A stretch of DNA of 64,000 bases from an uncultured Clostridia bacterium (GTDB lineage Bacteria; Bacillota; Clostridia; UMGS1883). The stretch covers positions 1-64,000 of the forward strand of contig CANQRB010000010.1 of assembly GCA_947626145.1 (NCBI GenBank), written 5' to 3'. Position 1 is the stretch's first letter. Each line of letters begins with the position of its first letter. A model generated the notes under the pieces. It was given only the letters and a program-made list of their open reading frames with translations. It had not been told where the DNA came from and did not search any database. Made by a program: the position numbers and the translations under genes. This document shows positions 1-6,695 of this stretch, piece after piece.

Positions 1-574
1 TCCTCGATTGCTCTGTTAAAGTTATTTTTACACTGTATCCCGCAGGAATTTTTAACTCACGGGCAGTGGTGTTCCATCCATACGAAGAAACATTATCGTC
101 GGCGTCAAGTATAACATAATCGTAATAATTATTACCTCCGCTCATGATATTATACTCTACATCGTTTGTATTTTTAAATGTACAGCTCTCATACACCCCA
201 AGCGTGATTTTAGCCATGACGGGATTTGTTTCCTTTTTGATAAGGAAGTATTCATCGGCCACGGCGACGCTTATATTTGATTCGGTGGAGGTGATCACCG
301 CTTTTCCTCCCGCGGGCACCTCAAGCTTGCTTGGGCGTGAGTTCCAATTGTATTCCTTGACGCTGCCGTCTTTGTAATACATTACATAATCAATGTCGCG
401 GTTCAGCCCCGCTATTTCATGGGCAAGGATATCCGCATTCTCAAATGAAAACGTCTCGTCCACGGCTATTTCATAGCTGACCGATTCCTCCGCCGCCAAC
501 GCCAATCCCGGCACAACGGCCATTACCATTGCCATGCACACCAGCACGGCCAGAGCTTTCCTTAGTTTCGACAT
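1..574 (-). CDS. Secreted repeat protein, C-terminus beyond the window
   Basis: The frame opens at the ATG complementary to 572-574, after an AAAGGAGGAA ribosome site, and is still open at base 1. The first about 27 residues form a signal peptide (MSKLRKALAVLVCMAMVMAV, then a LALAA-type cleavage site). The mature part contains two similar segments of about 75 residues. Each has an F-x-N/T core, a tyrosine pair, a W-N-S/T motif and a closing 'L-x-V/I-P-A-G-x-x-x-x-I-T-x-T-E' pattern, so it looks like a tandem beta-sandwich surface protein. I do not recognise a named family. It lies behind a structured leader with terminator and antiterminator pairings (676-886), so expression may be controlled by attenuation. 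Signal peptide and internal repeat are seen directly; a surface role is inferred. Confidence 0.75.
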   Translation of the reverse strand, partial: MSKLRKALAVLVCMAMVMAVVPGLALAAEESVSYEIAVDETFSFENADILAHEIAGLNRDIDYVMYYKDGSVKEYNWNSRPSKLEVPAGGKAVITSTESNISVAVADEYFLIKKETNPVMAKITLGVYESCTFKNTNDVEYNIMSGGNNYYDYVILDADDNVSSYGWNTTARELKIPAGYSVKITLTEQSR

Positions 575-666
575 TTACAATTCCTCCTTTTGATTTTTAT
601 GCGGCGCAGCTTAACAGTAGGCCGAAAGCATGACGGGATGATGGAGTCCCGATTGCTTTGCGCCAA

Positions 667-700
667 ATAAAAAATGCGCCGCCCCAAACGGGAGCGACGC
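667..700 (-). terminator. Conditional terminator in the leader
   Basis: On the minus strand GCGTCGCTCC / GGGGCGGCGC forms a 10-bp GC-rich stem with a short loop, followed by ATTTTTTATTT. It lies about 100 bases before the secreted gene's start and competes with the upstream pairing 716-726 / 685-694. Confidence 0.75.
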
Positions 701-886
701 ACCAAAAATGCAAAACTCCGCGTTTGCTGCAACACAAATCGAATATAGGCATGTTAAGATTAATTGCGCTTTTGACACAAACTATTCATGCTTGGGAGTC
801 AGCATTTTTCGCATATGAAAAATGCGCACAAATAGAATATGCCTTGATTACACAAAACATACCTGAAAATATTCGATTAGTGTTGC
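676..886 (-). ncRNA. Structured 5' leader, riboswitch-like attenuator
   Basis: The predicted transcript begins with a 17-nt arm (886-870) that pairs with 745-729 with one mismatch. Inside it, 864-856 pairs with 755-747 (9 bp), 835-826 pairs with 791-782 (10 bp, two wobbles), and 825-817 pairs with 810-802 (9 bp, 6-nt loop). An unpaired UGACUCCCAA lies at 801-792. Just downstream, 726-716 can pair with 694-685 (10 bp, one bulge). That pairing would destroy the terminator hairpin 700-676. This is the layout of an aptamer plus expression platform. I could not match it to a riboswitch class I know (c-di-GMP-I/II, ydaO, preQ1, THF, ZTP and cobalamin were considered). Confidence 0.6.
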
Positions 887-892
887 AAATTA

Positions 893-921
893 ACTATACC
901 ACAATTTCTTCCCGTTGTAAA
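893..921 (-). promoter_or_regulatory. Promoter of the structured leader and secreted repeat gene
   Basis: On the minus strand, -35 TTTACA (916-921) and -10 TATAGT (893-898) are separated by exactly 17 bp. Transcription would start near 886, which is the first base of the long closing helix of the leader. Confidence 0.7.
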
Positions 922-1099
922 GTGTTTTTTATCTTTTTTTGAAAAAATTGTGCGTTAGCCACTTTGTTTTTTCTAAACCATCCCCTGCAGTTGTCATTAA
1001 CAACTAATTTTATGAGTTTTATATATCGCCGAGAGATTGTTGCAATAATAGCCGGCAAACAAAAAATGCAAACAAACCGAAGCGGCCGATGTCAATTAT

Positions 1100-1151
1100 T
1101 ACTATACCATAGTATTTTTATTTTGTCAATATATTTTTATATAATAGTATA
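1100..1151 (+). promoter_or_regulatory. Probable promoter and operator of the XRE gene
   Basis: TACTAT-ACC-ATAGTA at 1100-1114 is a perfect 6-3-6 inverted repeat just upstream of a weak promoter (TTGTCA at 1123-1128, TAGTAT/TATATA about 16-19 bp on). It is a good candidate for autorepression by the following HTH protein. The -35/-10 assignment is uncertain. Confidence 0.4.
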
Positions 1152-1176
1152 TAAATAATGTACGGAGGTGTGGACA

Positions 1177-1455
1177 ATGCTCGGAGAACAGATTCGCCGT
1201 TTCAGGCAGGGAACTGGAAAAAGTCAGGTCCGCATGGCGCAGGATTTGGGCGTCACAAAGCAATGTATTTCAAACTGGGAAAATAACAACATTCTCCCCT
1301 CTGTTGATATGCTTGTTAAACTGGCCAGATATTTTTCGGTGAGTACTGACTGTCTGCTCGGTCTTGACGATCGACAAACTCTGGATGTTACGGGCTTGTC
1401 GGATGAACAAGTGTGTCATATAAAGCAAATTATAGGCGATATTTTAAGCAAATGA
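1177..1455 (+). CDS. XRE-family transcriptional regulator
   Basis: This 92-residue protein is a single helix-turn-helix domain of the XRE/Cro type. Residues about 3-60 run from 'LGEQIRRFRQG' through 'MAQDLGVTKQCISNWENN' to 'PSVDMLVKLARYFSVSTDCL', the textbook recognition-helix pattern, and a short acidic tail follows. I chose the ATG at 1177 because CGGAGG at 1163-1168 is correctly spaced from it; the in-frame GTG at 1168 would overlap that site. The gene follows an AT-rich region with a perfect palindrome, so autoregulation is likely. Directly after the stop is a fragment of a serine recombinase, suggesting this is a relic of an integrated element. Targets are unknown. Confidence 0.9.
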   Translation: MLGEQIRRFRQGTGKSQVRMAQDLGVTKQCISNWENNNILPSVDMLVKLARYFSVSTDCLLGLDDRQTLDVTGLSDEQVCHIKQIIGDILSK

Positions 1456-1456
1456 C

Positions 1457-1630
1457 GCTGAAAAGCAGCTTATCGACCTTTTTGTCGAGAGGGTGGACGT
1501 GTACCAAGACAAGATCGTGATAAAATTGAATATCCTCCCGGACGGAGATCCGCCAAAGGCCCACAAGGACAAAAATCCCTGTGAGCCTTTTGTGTTTAAG
1601 TATGAGGTGGATTTGCGGCGAGAAAGTTAA
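1457..1630 (+). pseudogene. Serine recombinase C-terminal remnant
   Basis: Immediately after the XRE stop, an open frame without a start codon reads AEKQLIDLFVERVDVYQDKI and onward to a TAA at 1628-1630. The 'LIDLFVERVDVYxDKIVIKLNI' pattern is what I know from the extreme C-terminus of large serine recombinases of Clostridia. The catalytic and zinc-ribbon domains are absent, so only the last about 57 codons survive. It marks a deleted mobile element. Identification rests on pattern memory only. Confidence 0.6.
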
Positions 1631-1662
1631 AGCCCACAGCAGGAGCTGTGGGCTTCTTTTTT
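1631..1662 (+). terminator. Rho-independent terminator
   Basis: AGCCCACAGC / GCTGTGGGCT forms a perfect 10-bp stem with an AGGA loop, followed by TCTTTTTT. It ends the XRE/remnant transcript and lies against the stop of the opposing small gene at 1662. Confidence 0.85.
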
Positions 1663-1874
1663 CACATCGGTTCAACATTCATTTCTTCGCAGAACAGTCC
1701 GTAAATATATAGAGCGGACTGCCCGTAAAGGCCGGTCTCGTCATCTGAGAAGCTTTCTCCGGTGGCGGAGGTGTAGAATTTGTCAAGGGCAGTTTCCTCA
1801 TCCCAGCCGAAGCGTTTGCATATCATTTCTATGACGTTTGGAAGTAATACTGTGCGTATTGTTCCGTGTGACAT
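1662..1874 (-). CDS. Small conserved protein of the DUF3791/DUF3990 module
   Basis: A 70-residue cytoplasmic protein with no signal peptide or membrane segment. Landmarks are 'IEMICKRFGWDEETALDKFYTS' and 'TGLYGQSALYIYGLFCEEMN'. A good AAGGAG site precedes the ATG. It lies 13 bases after the stop of the DUF3990 pseudogene and in the same direction, so the three small genes were probably one operon. It resembles the small helical proteins that accompany DUF3990 genes in Clostridia; whether it belongs to DUF3791 itself I cannot confirm. Possible antitoxin or partner role is inference from neighbourhood only. Confidence 0.6.
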   Translation of the reverse strand: MSHGTIRTVLLPNVIEMICKRFGWDEETALDKFYTSATGESFSDDETGLYGQSALYIYGLFCEEMNVEPM

Positions 1875-1887
1875 TTTTATTCTCCTT

Positions 1888-2379
1888 TTAATGCACGATT
1901 TCGTAACTGTCTATAAACCTGAGACTGCCAAGAGCCTTTTCCGTACAAAATGCGATTTGATTGTTTATCTTTTCAAATTTCAACCTTTCGATGGCATCCT
2001 CTTTGCGCATAATACCATGAACAACATAGGATACCGTTTCACCCACGTTGTCATTCGCTATCTTGCCGACAACAATGTCAAAGCCGTGATTGTACGACGG
2101 ATTGCTTCAACAGTTAACCACCATGTCAAGCCACTCCATCGACGCTCCGTCAAACGTATGAACATTTAGTTCACGGTTTTCTGTTCAGTCGTATATGTTC
2201 ACAACGGCCTTGCCGCCGCTAAACTTTCTCTCTTGCAACTTGGCACGGCGGACGGTCCATCGCTCGGCCTGCTCTTTAATATCGGTGGTATAGAAAGCAA
2301 AGCCGAAATCCCGTCCAAACTCAGAGCGAATGATGAGAGGCTTTTCAATTTTAAGCGTGGAACCGTGATAAACTATCAT
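1888..2379 (-). pseudogene. DUF3990-family protein, broken by two in-frame stops
   Basis: The frame starts MIVYHGSTLKIEKPLI and continues with 'DFGFAFYTTDIKEQAERW', typical of DUF3990, a family I recall as related to ADP-ribosyltransferases (H of 'YHGS', Y of 'FYTT'). A TGA follows 'VNIYD'. After it, the same frame resumes with 'TENRELNVHTFDGASMEWLD', meets a second TGA after 'MVVNC', and then reads through family-like sequence ('FDIVVGKIANDNVGETVSYV', 'LKFEKINNQIAFCTEKAL') to a TAA at 1888-1890. The full 163-codon length and unbroken frame show decay by point nonsense mutations, not rearrangement. The start overlaps the preceding gene by ATGA. Confidence 0.75.
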
Positions 2380-2576
2380 ACAGTTTTCTCTCCCAGATAA
2401 TCTTCGCAAAAGCCGACCATATATTCCATTCCCATGCCGTGCAGATCCTCATAGTCCGAGCGGAGCAGGTCAAGAAGTCCTTCGTTCTTGAACTGGCGGT
2501 ACACCTGACAGCTTTCCCTGTTTTTCTTATCGGCGTAATTTTCAATGCAAAAAATTTCAAATGACAGTTTGCTCAT
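2376..2576 (-). CDS. DUF3791 domain protein
   Basis: A 66-residue protein beginning MSKLSFEIFCIENYADKK and containing 'LLRSDYEDLHGMGMEYMVGF', a helical pattern I associate with DUF3791. The start at 2576 is chosen for the GAGGTG site 8-9 bases upstream; an upstream in-frame ATG has none. Its stop overlaps the start of the broken DUF3990 gene by 4 bases, so the two are translationally coupled. DUF3791 and DUF3990 genes commonly pair in Clostridia. A toxin-antitoxin or defence role is plausible but unproven. Confidence 0.75.
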   Translation of the reverse strand: MSKLSFEIFCIENYADKKNRESCQVYRQFKNEGLLDLLRSDYEDLHGMGMEYMVGFCEDYLGEKTV

Positions 2577-2626
2577 GATAGGAACACCTCGGCTTTTGTG
2601 TGGCAATATTTATTCTGTTCCAAATA

Positions 2627-2656
2627 ACAAAAAACCCAAGCCCTCTGGCTTGGGTT
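2627..2656 (-). terminator. Terminator downstream of tRNA-Ser
   Basis: On the minus strand AACCCAAGCC / GGCTTGGGTT is a perfect stem with an AGAG loop, followed by TTTTTTG. It ends the tRNA transcript before the DUF3791 gene. Confidence 0.85.
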
Positions 2657-2684
2657 CTGCCAATCCCTCGCGCGAGAGACTGAA

Positions 2685-2776
2685 TGGCGGAGAAGGAGAG
2701 ATTCGAACTCTCGCGCCGGTTTCCCGACCTACGCCCTTAGCAGGGGCGCCTCTTCGACCTGCTTGAGTACTTCTCC
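2685..2776 (-). tRNA. tRNA-Ser (GCU anticodon)
   Basis: A 92-nt class II tRNA read on the minus strand. GGAGAAG/CTTCTCC forms the acceptor stem, the anticodon loop is CTGCTAA (anticodon GCT, reading AGC/AGU), there is a long variable arm, a GAGAG-TTCGAAT-CTCTC T-arm and an encoded CCA end. Confidence 0.97.
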
Positions 2777-2844
2777 ATGCACGTAAAGTTCACCGTTCGG
2801 GAGCAATCGCTCCCCAATATTTAATTTTACTTTTCTGGATTTGA

Positions 2845-2938
2845 CCTTCCGATACTGTCCAATATCAACTGAAATTATCAGCTAAAATCAGCAAATATCA
2901 GTTAATATCGGCCCTGGCCTTCCGATAATATCAGCAAA
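2845..2938. repeat. Short imperfect TATCAG repeats between the two tRNA genes
   Basis: CCTTCCGATA occurs twice (about 2847 and 2918), and between them ATATCA/TTATCAG/AATCAG motifs recur about five times at 10-15 base spacing. It is too degenerate and short to be CRISPR; function unknown. Confidence 0.45.
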
Positions 2939-2940
2939 AA

Positions 2941-3027
2941 TGGCGGAGAAGGTGGGATTCGAACCCACGGCTCTTACGAGTCACCGGTTTTCAAGACCGG
3001 CTCCTTAAACCACTCGGACACCTCTCC
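2941..3027 (-). tRNA. tRNA-Ser (UGA anticodon)
   Basis: An 87-nt class II tRNA on the minus strand. GGAGAGG/CCTTCTCC forms the acceptor, the anticodon loop is CTTGAAA (anticodon TGA, reading UCA), with a long variable arm, a GTGGG-TTCGAAT-CCCAC T-arm and an encoded CCA. It is the promoter-proximal member of a tandem Ser tRNA pair. Confidence 0.97.
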
Positions 3028-3058
3028 ACATTTCGACGCGCCGATTGCTGACTTTGAT

Positions 3059-3087
3059 ATTATAGCACAACGGGCCGCCGTTGTCAA
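3059..3087 (-). promoter_or_regulatory. Consensus promoter of the tRNA-Ser pair
   Basis: TTGACA (3082-3087) and TATAAT (3059-3064) on the minus strand with a 17-bp spacer; both hexamers are perfect, as expected for a stable-RNA promoter. Confidence 0.9.
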
Positions 3088-3222
3088 GGGTTTTTTTAAA
3101 AAAATTTACCATAACGGATTTTTTGGGGCGCGGATTTGTCCTGCGCCGCCGGATTGCTTTAACCTCTGACCCAAATTTGAATAAAAAATGCGCAAACGGC
3201 TCAAAAAAATCCTGTTTGATTA

Positions 3223-3251
3223 TTGACAAATCGACATACAAGTTGTAAAAT
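3223..3251 (+). promoter_or_regulatory. Promoter of the hybrid histidine kinase
   Basis: TTGACA at 3223-3228, 17-bp spacer, TAAAAT at 3246-3251. It leaves a leader of about 245 nt (3258-3502) that is GC-rich and contains a 7-bp stem ACGCCGC/GCGGCGT (3338-3344 with 3364-3370) and a GGUU-GCCG-AACC hairpin. I see no terminator in it and no riboswitch I know. Confidence 0.75.
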
Positions 3252-3502
3252 AACATATAGGCGGTACCCAACGGGGGGTTGCCGAACCGAAGCTTTGCGC
3301 CCGTCCTGCCTGCTCCCTCAGCGCCGCCCATTACGAAACGCCGCCGGAACGTACAGGCGTGACGCGGCGTAAACCGGATAAAAACCGATCAAAGTCTTGC
3401 AGATGTCTGTGAGTGTGATTTGACTGGCGCTTACCACGGTGGAATAATCTCGGAACTTTTTTATCGAATTGCGCTGTACAGACGTCAAAAGGGGATGATG
3501 AT

Positions 3503-5590
3503 ATGCGCGGGCCGTTCCGTTTTTTGCCTGCCATAATCGCTGCTTTAACGGTATTGTTTTATTCTCCCGCCCTGCCGGCTTTGGCGGCCGGTACGGAAAA
3601 ACTGTCATTTACTGACACGGAAGAGGAGTATATCGCCACTCACGGGCCGCTTCGCATAGGCTATATACAGGACCGTGTGCCGGTGTCCTTCATCAACGAT
3701 AAGGGAGAGCTGGACGGTATCAGCCGCTACATATTCGACCGGGTGAGCCGACTCACCGGCCTTAAGTTTGAATACATACCTCTGCCCATCGGCGATGTTA
3801 CCTATGATTTTATTATGAGCGAAAGGCTGGATCTGGTTTCCGGCGTGGAACAGAATAAGGAAAACCACAACGCCCGTGGCATAGTTATGAGCGATCCCTA
3901 TTTTACCAGCCGCAAGGTCGTTGTGGGCCGCAACAATCTGGAGTTCAGCTATGACGCCAACCTGTCCGTGGCCGTGCCCGCGGGCTCTCAGACGATTGAA
4001 AAGGTGCTGGCTCAGACCTACCCCAATTTTGACGTGGAGGTGCTGGAGGACGTTAAGACCTGCTTCGACGCGGTCAACTCCTCGCGGGCCGACCTTGTGA
4101 TACAAAATCAGTATGTGGTCGAGCACTGGATCGCCAAGCCCATTTACGAAAAGCTGAAGGTCATCCCCGTGCTGGGCCTCGATGACGAGATCTGCTTTTC
4201 GGCCATGGTGTCCATCGAGGGCGGCCCCGGCACTCCCGAGGAGGAAGGACAGCTGCTCATAGGGATACTGAACAAGGCAATCGCCGCCATGACCGAGGAC
4301 GAGCTGGGCAGCTATGCCATTCAGGCCGTAATGGATAATCAGTATCGCTACAATCTGTCCGATTTCCTGTACCGTTACCGTTATGCTGTGGGAGTTTTCG
4401 TCGTTTCGACTATCATCATACTTATATTGGTCATACTCCTTGCCCGCCAGCAGATAAAGATAGCGGAGGATAAGGCCGACGCGAAGGTGAAGTCGCGCTT
4501 CCTCTCCACGATGAGCCACGAGATAAGGACGCCGCTCAACGGCATTATCGGTCTCAATTACGTTATGTCTCAGAAGCTGGACGACAAGGAACGGCTGAAG
4601 GACAGTCTTCGCCAGTCCACCGTCACCGCGAATTACCTTCTTTCCCTTGTTAACGATATGCTGGATATGTCCGGCCTTCAAACCGAAAATATCAAGCTTA
4701 CGCTCCGACCGGTTGACCTCCGGCTGGTGGTGAGTACCGTCAGCACGATCGCCGAAAATTCCATGTCGGGCAAGAACATCAAGTATAATGTCCGTACCGA
4801 TTTAAAATGGCCCTGCGTTCTGGGCGACGAGGTTCGCATACAGCAGGTGCTGCTTAATTTGCTGGACAACGCCCGGAAGTTCACCCAGGAGGGCGGGACC
4901 GTCAGCATGATGGTCAGGCAGACGCAGGACGAGGAGGGCAAGGTGGTCACCACCGCCACCGTCCGCGATAACGGCCGGGGAATGAGCGAGGAATTTCAGA
5001 AGCACATATTCAACGTCTTTGCGCAGGAGCTTGACACCGTGTCCAAGGGCAATCAGGGCACCGGTCTGGGCCTGCCCATCAGCCGCCGTCTGGCACGGCT
5101 TATGGGCGGCGACATAACCTTTGTGAGCGAAAGGGGAGAGGGCAGCGCCTTCACGTTCACCTTTACCGCCGACCCGTCCCAGCTGTCGGAGGACGAGGAT
5201 GAGCCGGTCGCTCAGGAGCATATCAGGATACTTGTGGCCGAGGATAACGAGCTCAACGGTGAGATAATCATTGAGCTGCTCAGCGACGCCGGATACGATG
5301 CCGACCTGGCGGAAAACGGACGGGTGGCTCTGGATATGTTTTCCAAGTCCGAGCCGGGCTTCTACGGTCTGGTGCTGATGGATCTTCTCATGCCGGAGAT
5401 GGACGGTTTTCAGGCCGCCGAGGCCATCCGTGCCCTTGACCGGCCCGACGCCGGAACCGTGCGGATATTTGCCTGTACGGCCAACGCCTGCGACTCAGAC
5501 AGGGAAAGGGCCTTTGACAGCGGCATGGACGACTTTATCACAAAACCCGTTGATATGGGCGAGCTTATTAAAAAGATAAACCAAAAGTAA
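3503..5590 (+). CDS. Hybrid sensor histidine kinase with solute-binding sensor domain
   Basis: This 695-residue membrane protein has a signal peptide (residues 1-28), then an extracellular SBP_bac_3-like sensor (about 33-285; 'GPLRIGYIQDRVPVSF'). A single transmembrane helix (about 293-313) leads to a HisKA domain with the phosphoacceptor in 'MSHEIRTPLNGIIGL' (His near 339). The HATPase domain follows ('NLLDNARKFT', 'DNGRGMS', 'GTGLGLPI'). A C-terminal receiver has 'VAEDNELNG', the acceptor Asp in 'VLMDLLMPEMDG' (near 627) and the conserved Lys in 'TKPVDM'. It resembles BvgS-type hybrids. No separate response regulator adjoins it, so the output is elsewhere. The ligand is unknown; an amino acid or similar small molecule is usual for this sensor type. 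Confidence 0.92.
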   Translation: MRGPFRFLPAIIAALTVLFYSPALPALAAGTEKLSFTDTEEEYIATHGPLRIGYIQDRVPVSFINDKGELDGISRYIFDRVSRLTGLKFEYIPLPIGDVTYDFIMSERLDLVSGVEQNKENHNARGIVMSDPYFTSRKVVVGRNNLEFSYDANLSVAVPAGSQTIEKVLAQTYPNFDVEVLEDVKTCFDAVNSSRADLVIQNQYVVEHWIAKPIYEKLKVIPVLGLDDEICFSAMVSIEGGPGTPEEEGQLLIGILNKAIAAMTEDELGSYAIQAVMDNQYRYNLSDFLYRYRYAVGVFVVSTIIILILVILLARQQIKIAEDKADAKVKSRFLSTMSHEIRTPLNGIIGLNYVMSQKLDDKERLKDSLRQSTVTANYLLSLVNDMLDMSGLQTENIKLTLRPVDLRLVVSTVSTIAENSMSGKNIKYNVRTDLKWPCVLGDEVRIQQVLLNLLDNARKFTQEGGTVSMMVRQTQDEEGKVVTTATVRDNGRGMSEEFQKHIFNVFAQELDTVSKGNQGTGLGLPISRRLARLMGGDITFVSERGEGSAFTFTFTADPSQLSEDEDEPVAQEHIRILVAEDNELNGEIIIELLSDAGYDADLAENGRVALDMFSKSEPGFYGLVLMDLLMPEMDGFQAAEAIRALDRPDAGTVRIFACTANACDSDRERAFDSGMDDFITKPVDMGELIKKINQK

Positions 5591-5601
5591 AACATATAAA
5601 A

Positions 5602-5642
5602 AGCGTCCCGGGAACAACCGTTCCGGGGACGCTGATTTTTTT
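5602..5642. terminator. Bidirectional terminator between the kinase and rpsI
   Basis: AGCGTCCCCGGAA-type arms (5602-5614 and 5621-5633) form a strong GC stem with T-runs on the plus side (GATTTTTTTGC) and A/T tracts on the other. It serves two convergent genes. Confidence 0.8.
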
Positions 5643-5676
5643 GCTGTCGCGGCGGAAAATCGCCGTGGGGGAGAGA

Positions 5677-6072
5677 CTATCTCTTGCTGAACTGAGGAGC
5701 GCGGCGGGCCGCTTTGAGACCGTACTTCTTTCTCTCCTTCATTCTGGGGTCACGGGTCAGGTAACCGGCCTGCTTGAGAACGGGACGGTAAGCCTCCTCG
5801 TCAACCTTCAGAAGGGCGCGGGCGATGCCGTGGCGGATAGCGCCGGCCTGACCGGTGAAGCCGCCGCCCTTGACGTTACAGATAACATCGAAGCTGCCCT
5901 CGGTCTTGGTGGCCACAAGGGGCTGACGAAGGATAACCTTCAGAGTTTCAAGACCAAAATAGTCGTCGATGCTTCTGTTGTTTATCTTGATTTCACCGCT
6001 GCCGGGAACAAGGCGAACCCTGGCGACGGACTTTTTTCTTCTGCCTGTGCCGTAATACTGTGTTACTGCCAT
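5677..6072 (-). CDS. rpsI: 30S ribosomal protein S9
   Basis: The 131-residue protein is full length. It begins [20 protein letters not shown] and ends with the hallmark basic tail '[14 protein letters not shown]', whose last residues reach the P-site tRNA in the 30S subunit. It is the second gene of the conserved rplM-rpsI operon, 16 bases after rplM, and ends before a bidirectional terminator. Confidence 0.99.
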   Translation of the reverse strand: MAVTQYYGTGRRKKSVARVRLVPGSGEIKINNRSIDDYFGLETLKVILRQPLVATKTEGSFDVICNVKGGGFTGQAGAIRHGIARALLKVDEEAYRPVLKQAGYLTRDPRMKERKKYGLKAARRAPQFSKR

Positions 6073-6088
6073 TTAAGTCCAACCTCCC

Positions 6089-6526
6089 TTACTTTATCTC
6101 CTGAGTCCAAGCCTCAGGCTTCTGTGCTTGCTGCCGATGCTCTTCGCCCTTGTAAACCTTAAGACGGGTGAGGGCGGAGCGGCCTATCGTCGTATCGGGA
6201 AGCATACCCTTAACGGCCATGTACATTGCGCGGTCGCTGCGCTTAGCCATCATTTCTTTGGCGGAAACGGACTTGAGACCGCCTACCCAGCCGCTGTGGC
6301 GGTAGTACATCTTTTCGTTGAGCTTGTTGCCGGTGAACACGGCCTTATCGCAGTTAAGGATTATCACGTAATCGCCGCAGTCCACATGAGGCGTGAAGGT
6401 GGGCTTTGTTTTGCCGCGAAGAATGCTGGCGGCGGCGGCGGCCACCCTGCCGACGCTCTTGCCGGCCGCGTCAATAACGTACCATTTTCTCTGTACCTGA
6501 CCGGCCTTTTCCATAGTGCTCTTCAT
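6089..6526 (-). CDS. rplM: 50S ribosomal protein L13
   Basis: 145 residues with the L13 landmarks 'RKWYVIDAAGKSVGRVAAAAA', 'GDYVIILNCDKAVFTGNK', 'YRHSGWVGGLK' and 'VKGMLPDTTIGR'. L13 is an early-assembling large-subunit protein. AGGAGG lies 8 bases before the ATG at 6526, which decides between this and a second Met four codons later. First gene of rplM-rpsI. Confidence 0.99.
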   Translation of the reverse strand: MKSTMEKAGQVQRKWYVIDAAGKSVGRVAAAAASILRGKTKPTFTPHVDCGDYVIILNCDKAVFTGNKLNEKMYYRHSGWVGGLKSVSAKEMMAKRSDRAMYMAVKGMLPDTTIGRSALTRLKVYKGEEHRQQAQKPEAWTQEIK

Positions 6527-6568
6527 GGAATGTTACCTCCTGTTAATTTTTCATTTTCAACATGAGTT

Positions 6569-6597
6569 ATTATAATACAAAGTTTTCCTGTTGTCAA
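6569..6597 (-). promoter_or_regulatory. Promoter of rplM-rpsI
   Basis: Perfect TTGACA (6592-6597) and TATAAT (6569-6574) on the minus strand, 17 bp apart. It leaves a leader of about 35 nt, too short for a large r-protein leader structure. Confidence 0.9.
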
Positions 6598-6695
6598 TAC
6601 CTTTTTTGAAAAAAATTAACGTGAAGGGAGCTATCTCGCTTTTGCTTCGATTTGCTCTGCTTTTCTCGGAATATCTCGCATGGCAATTTCATTTT

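Noticed and set aside
676..886. Known c-di-GMP, ydaO, preQ1 or ZTP riboswitch
   Set aside because: The conserved core sequences of those classes that I know are not present in the leader.
1168..1176. GTG start of the XRE gene at 1168
   Set aside because: It would overlap the ribosome site that serves the ATG at 1177.
1888..2379. TGA recoding (Trp or selenocysteine) in the DUF3990 frame
   Set aside because: TGA is an ordinary stop throughout the window, no SECIS-like hairpin is evident, and the affected positions correspond to ordinary residues in relatives, so two nonsense mutations are simpler.
2845..2938. CRISPR-like array
   Set aside because: Repeat units are too short and degenerate, spacers are irregular and there are no cas genes.
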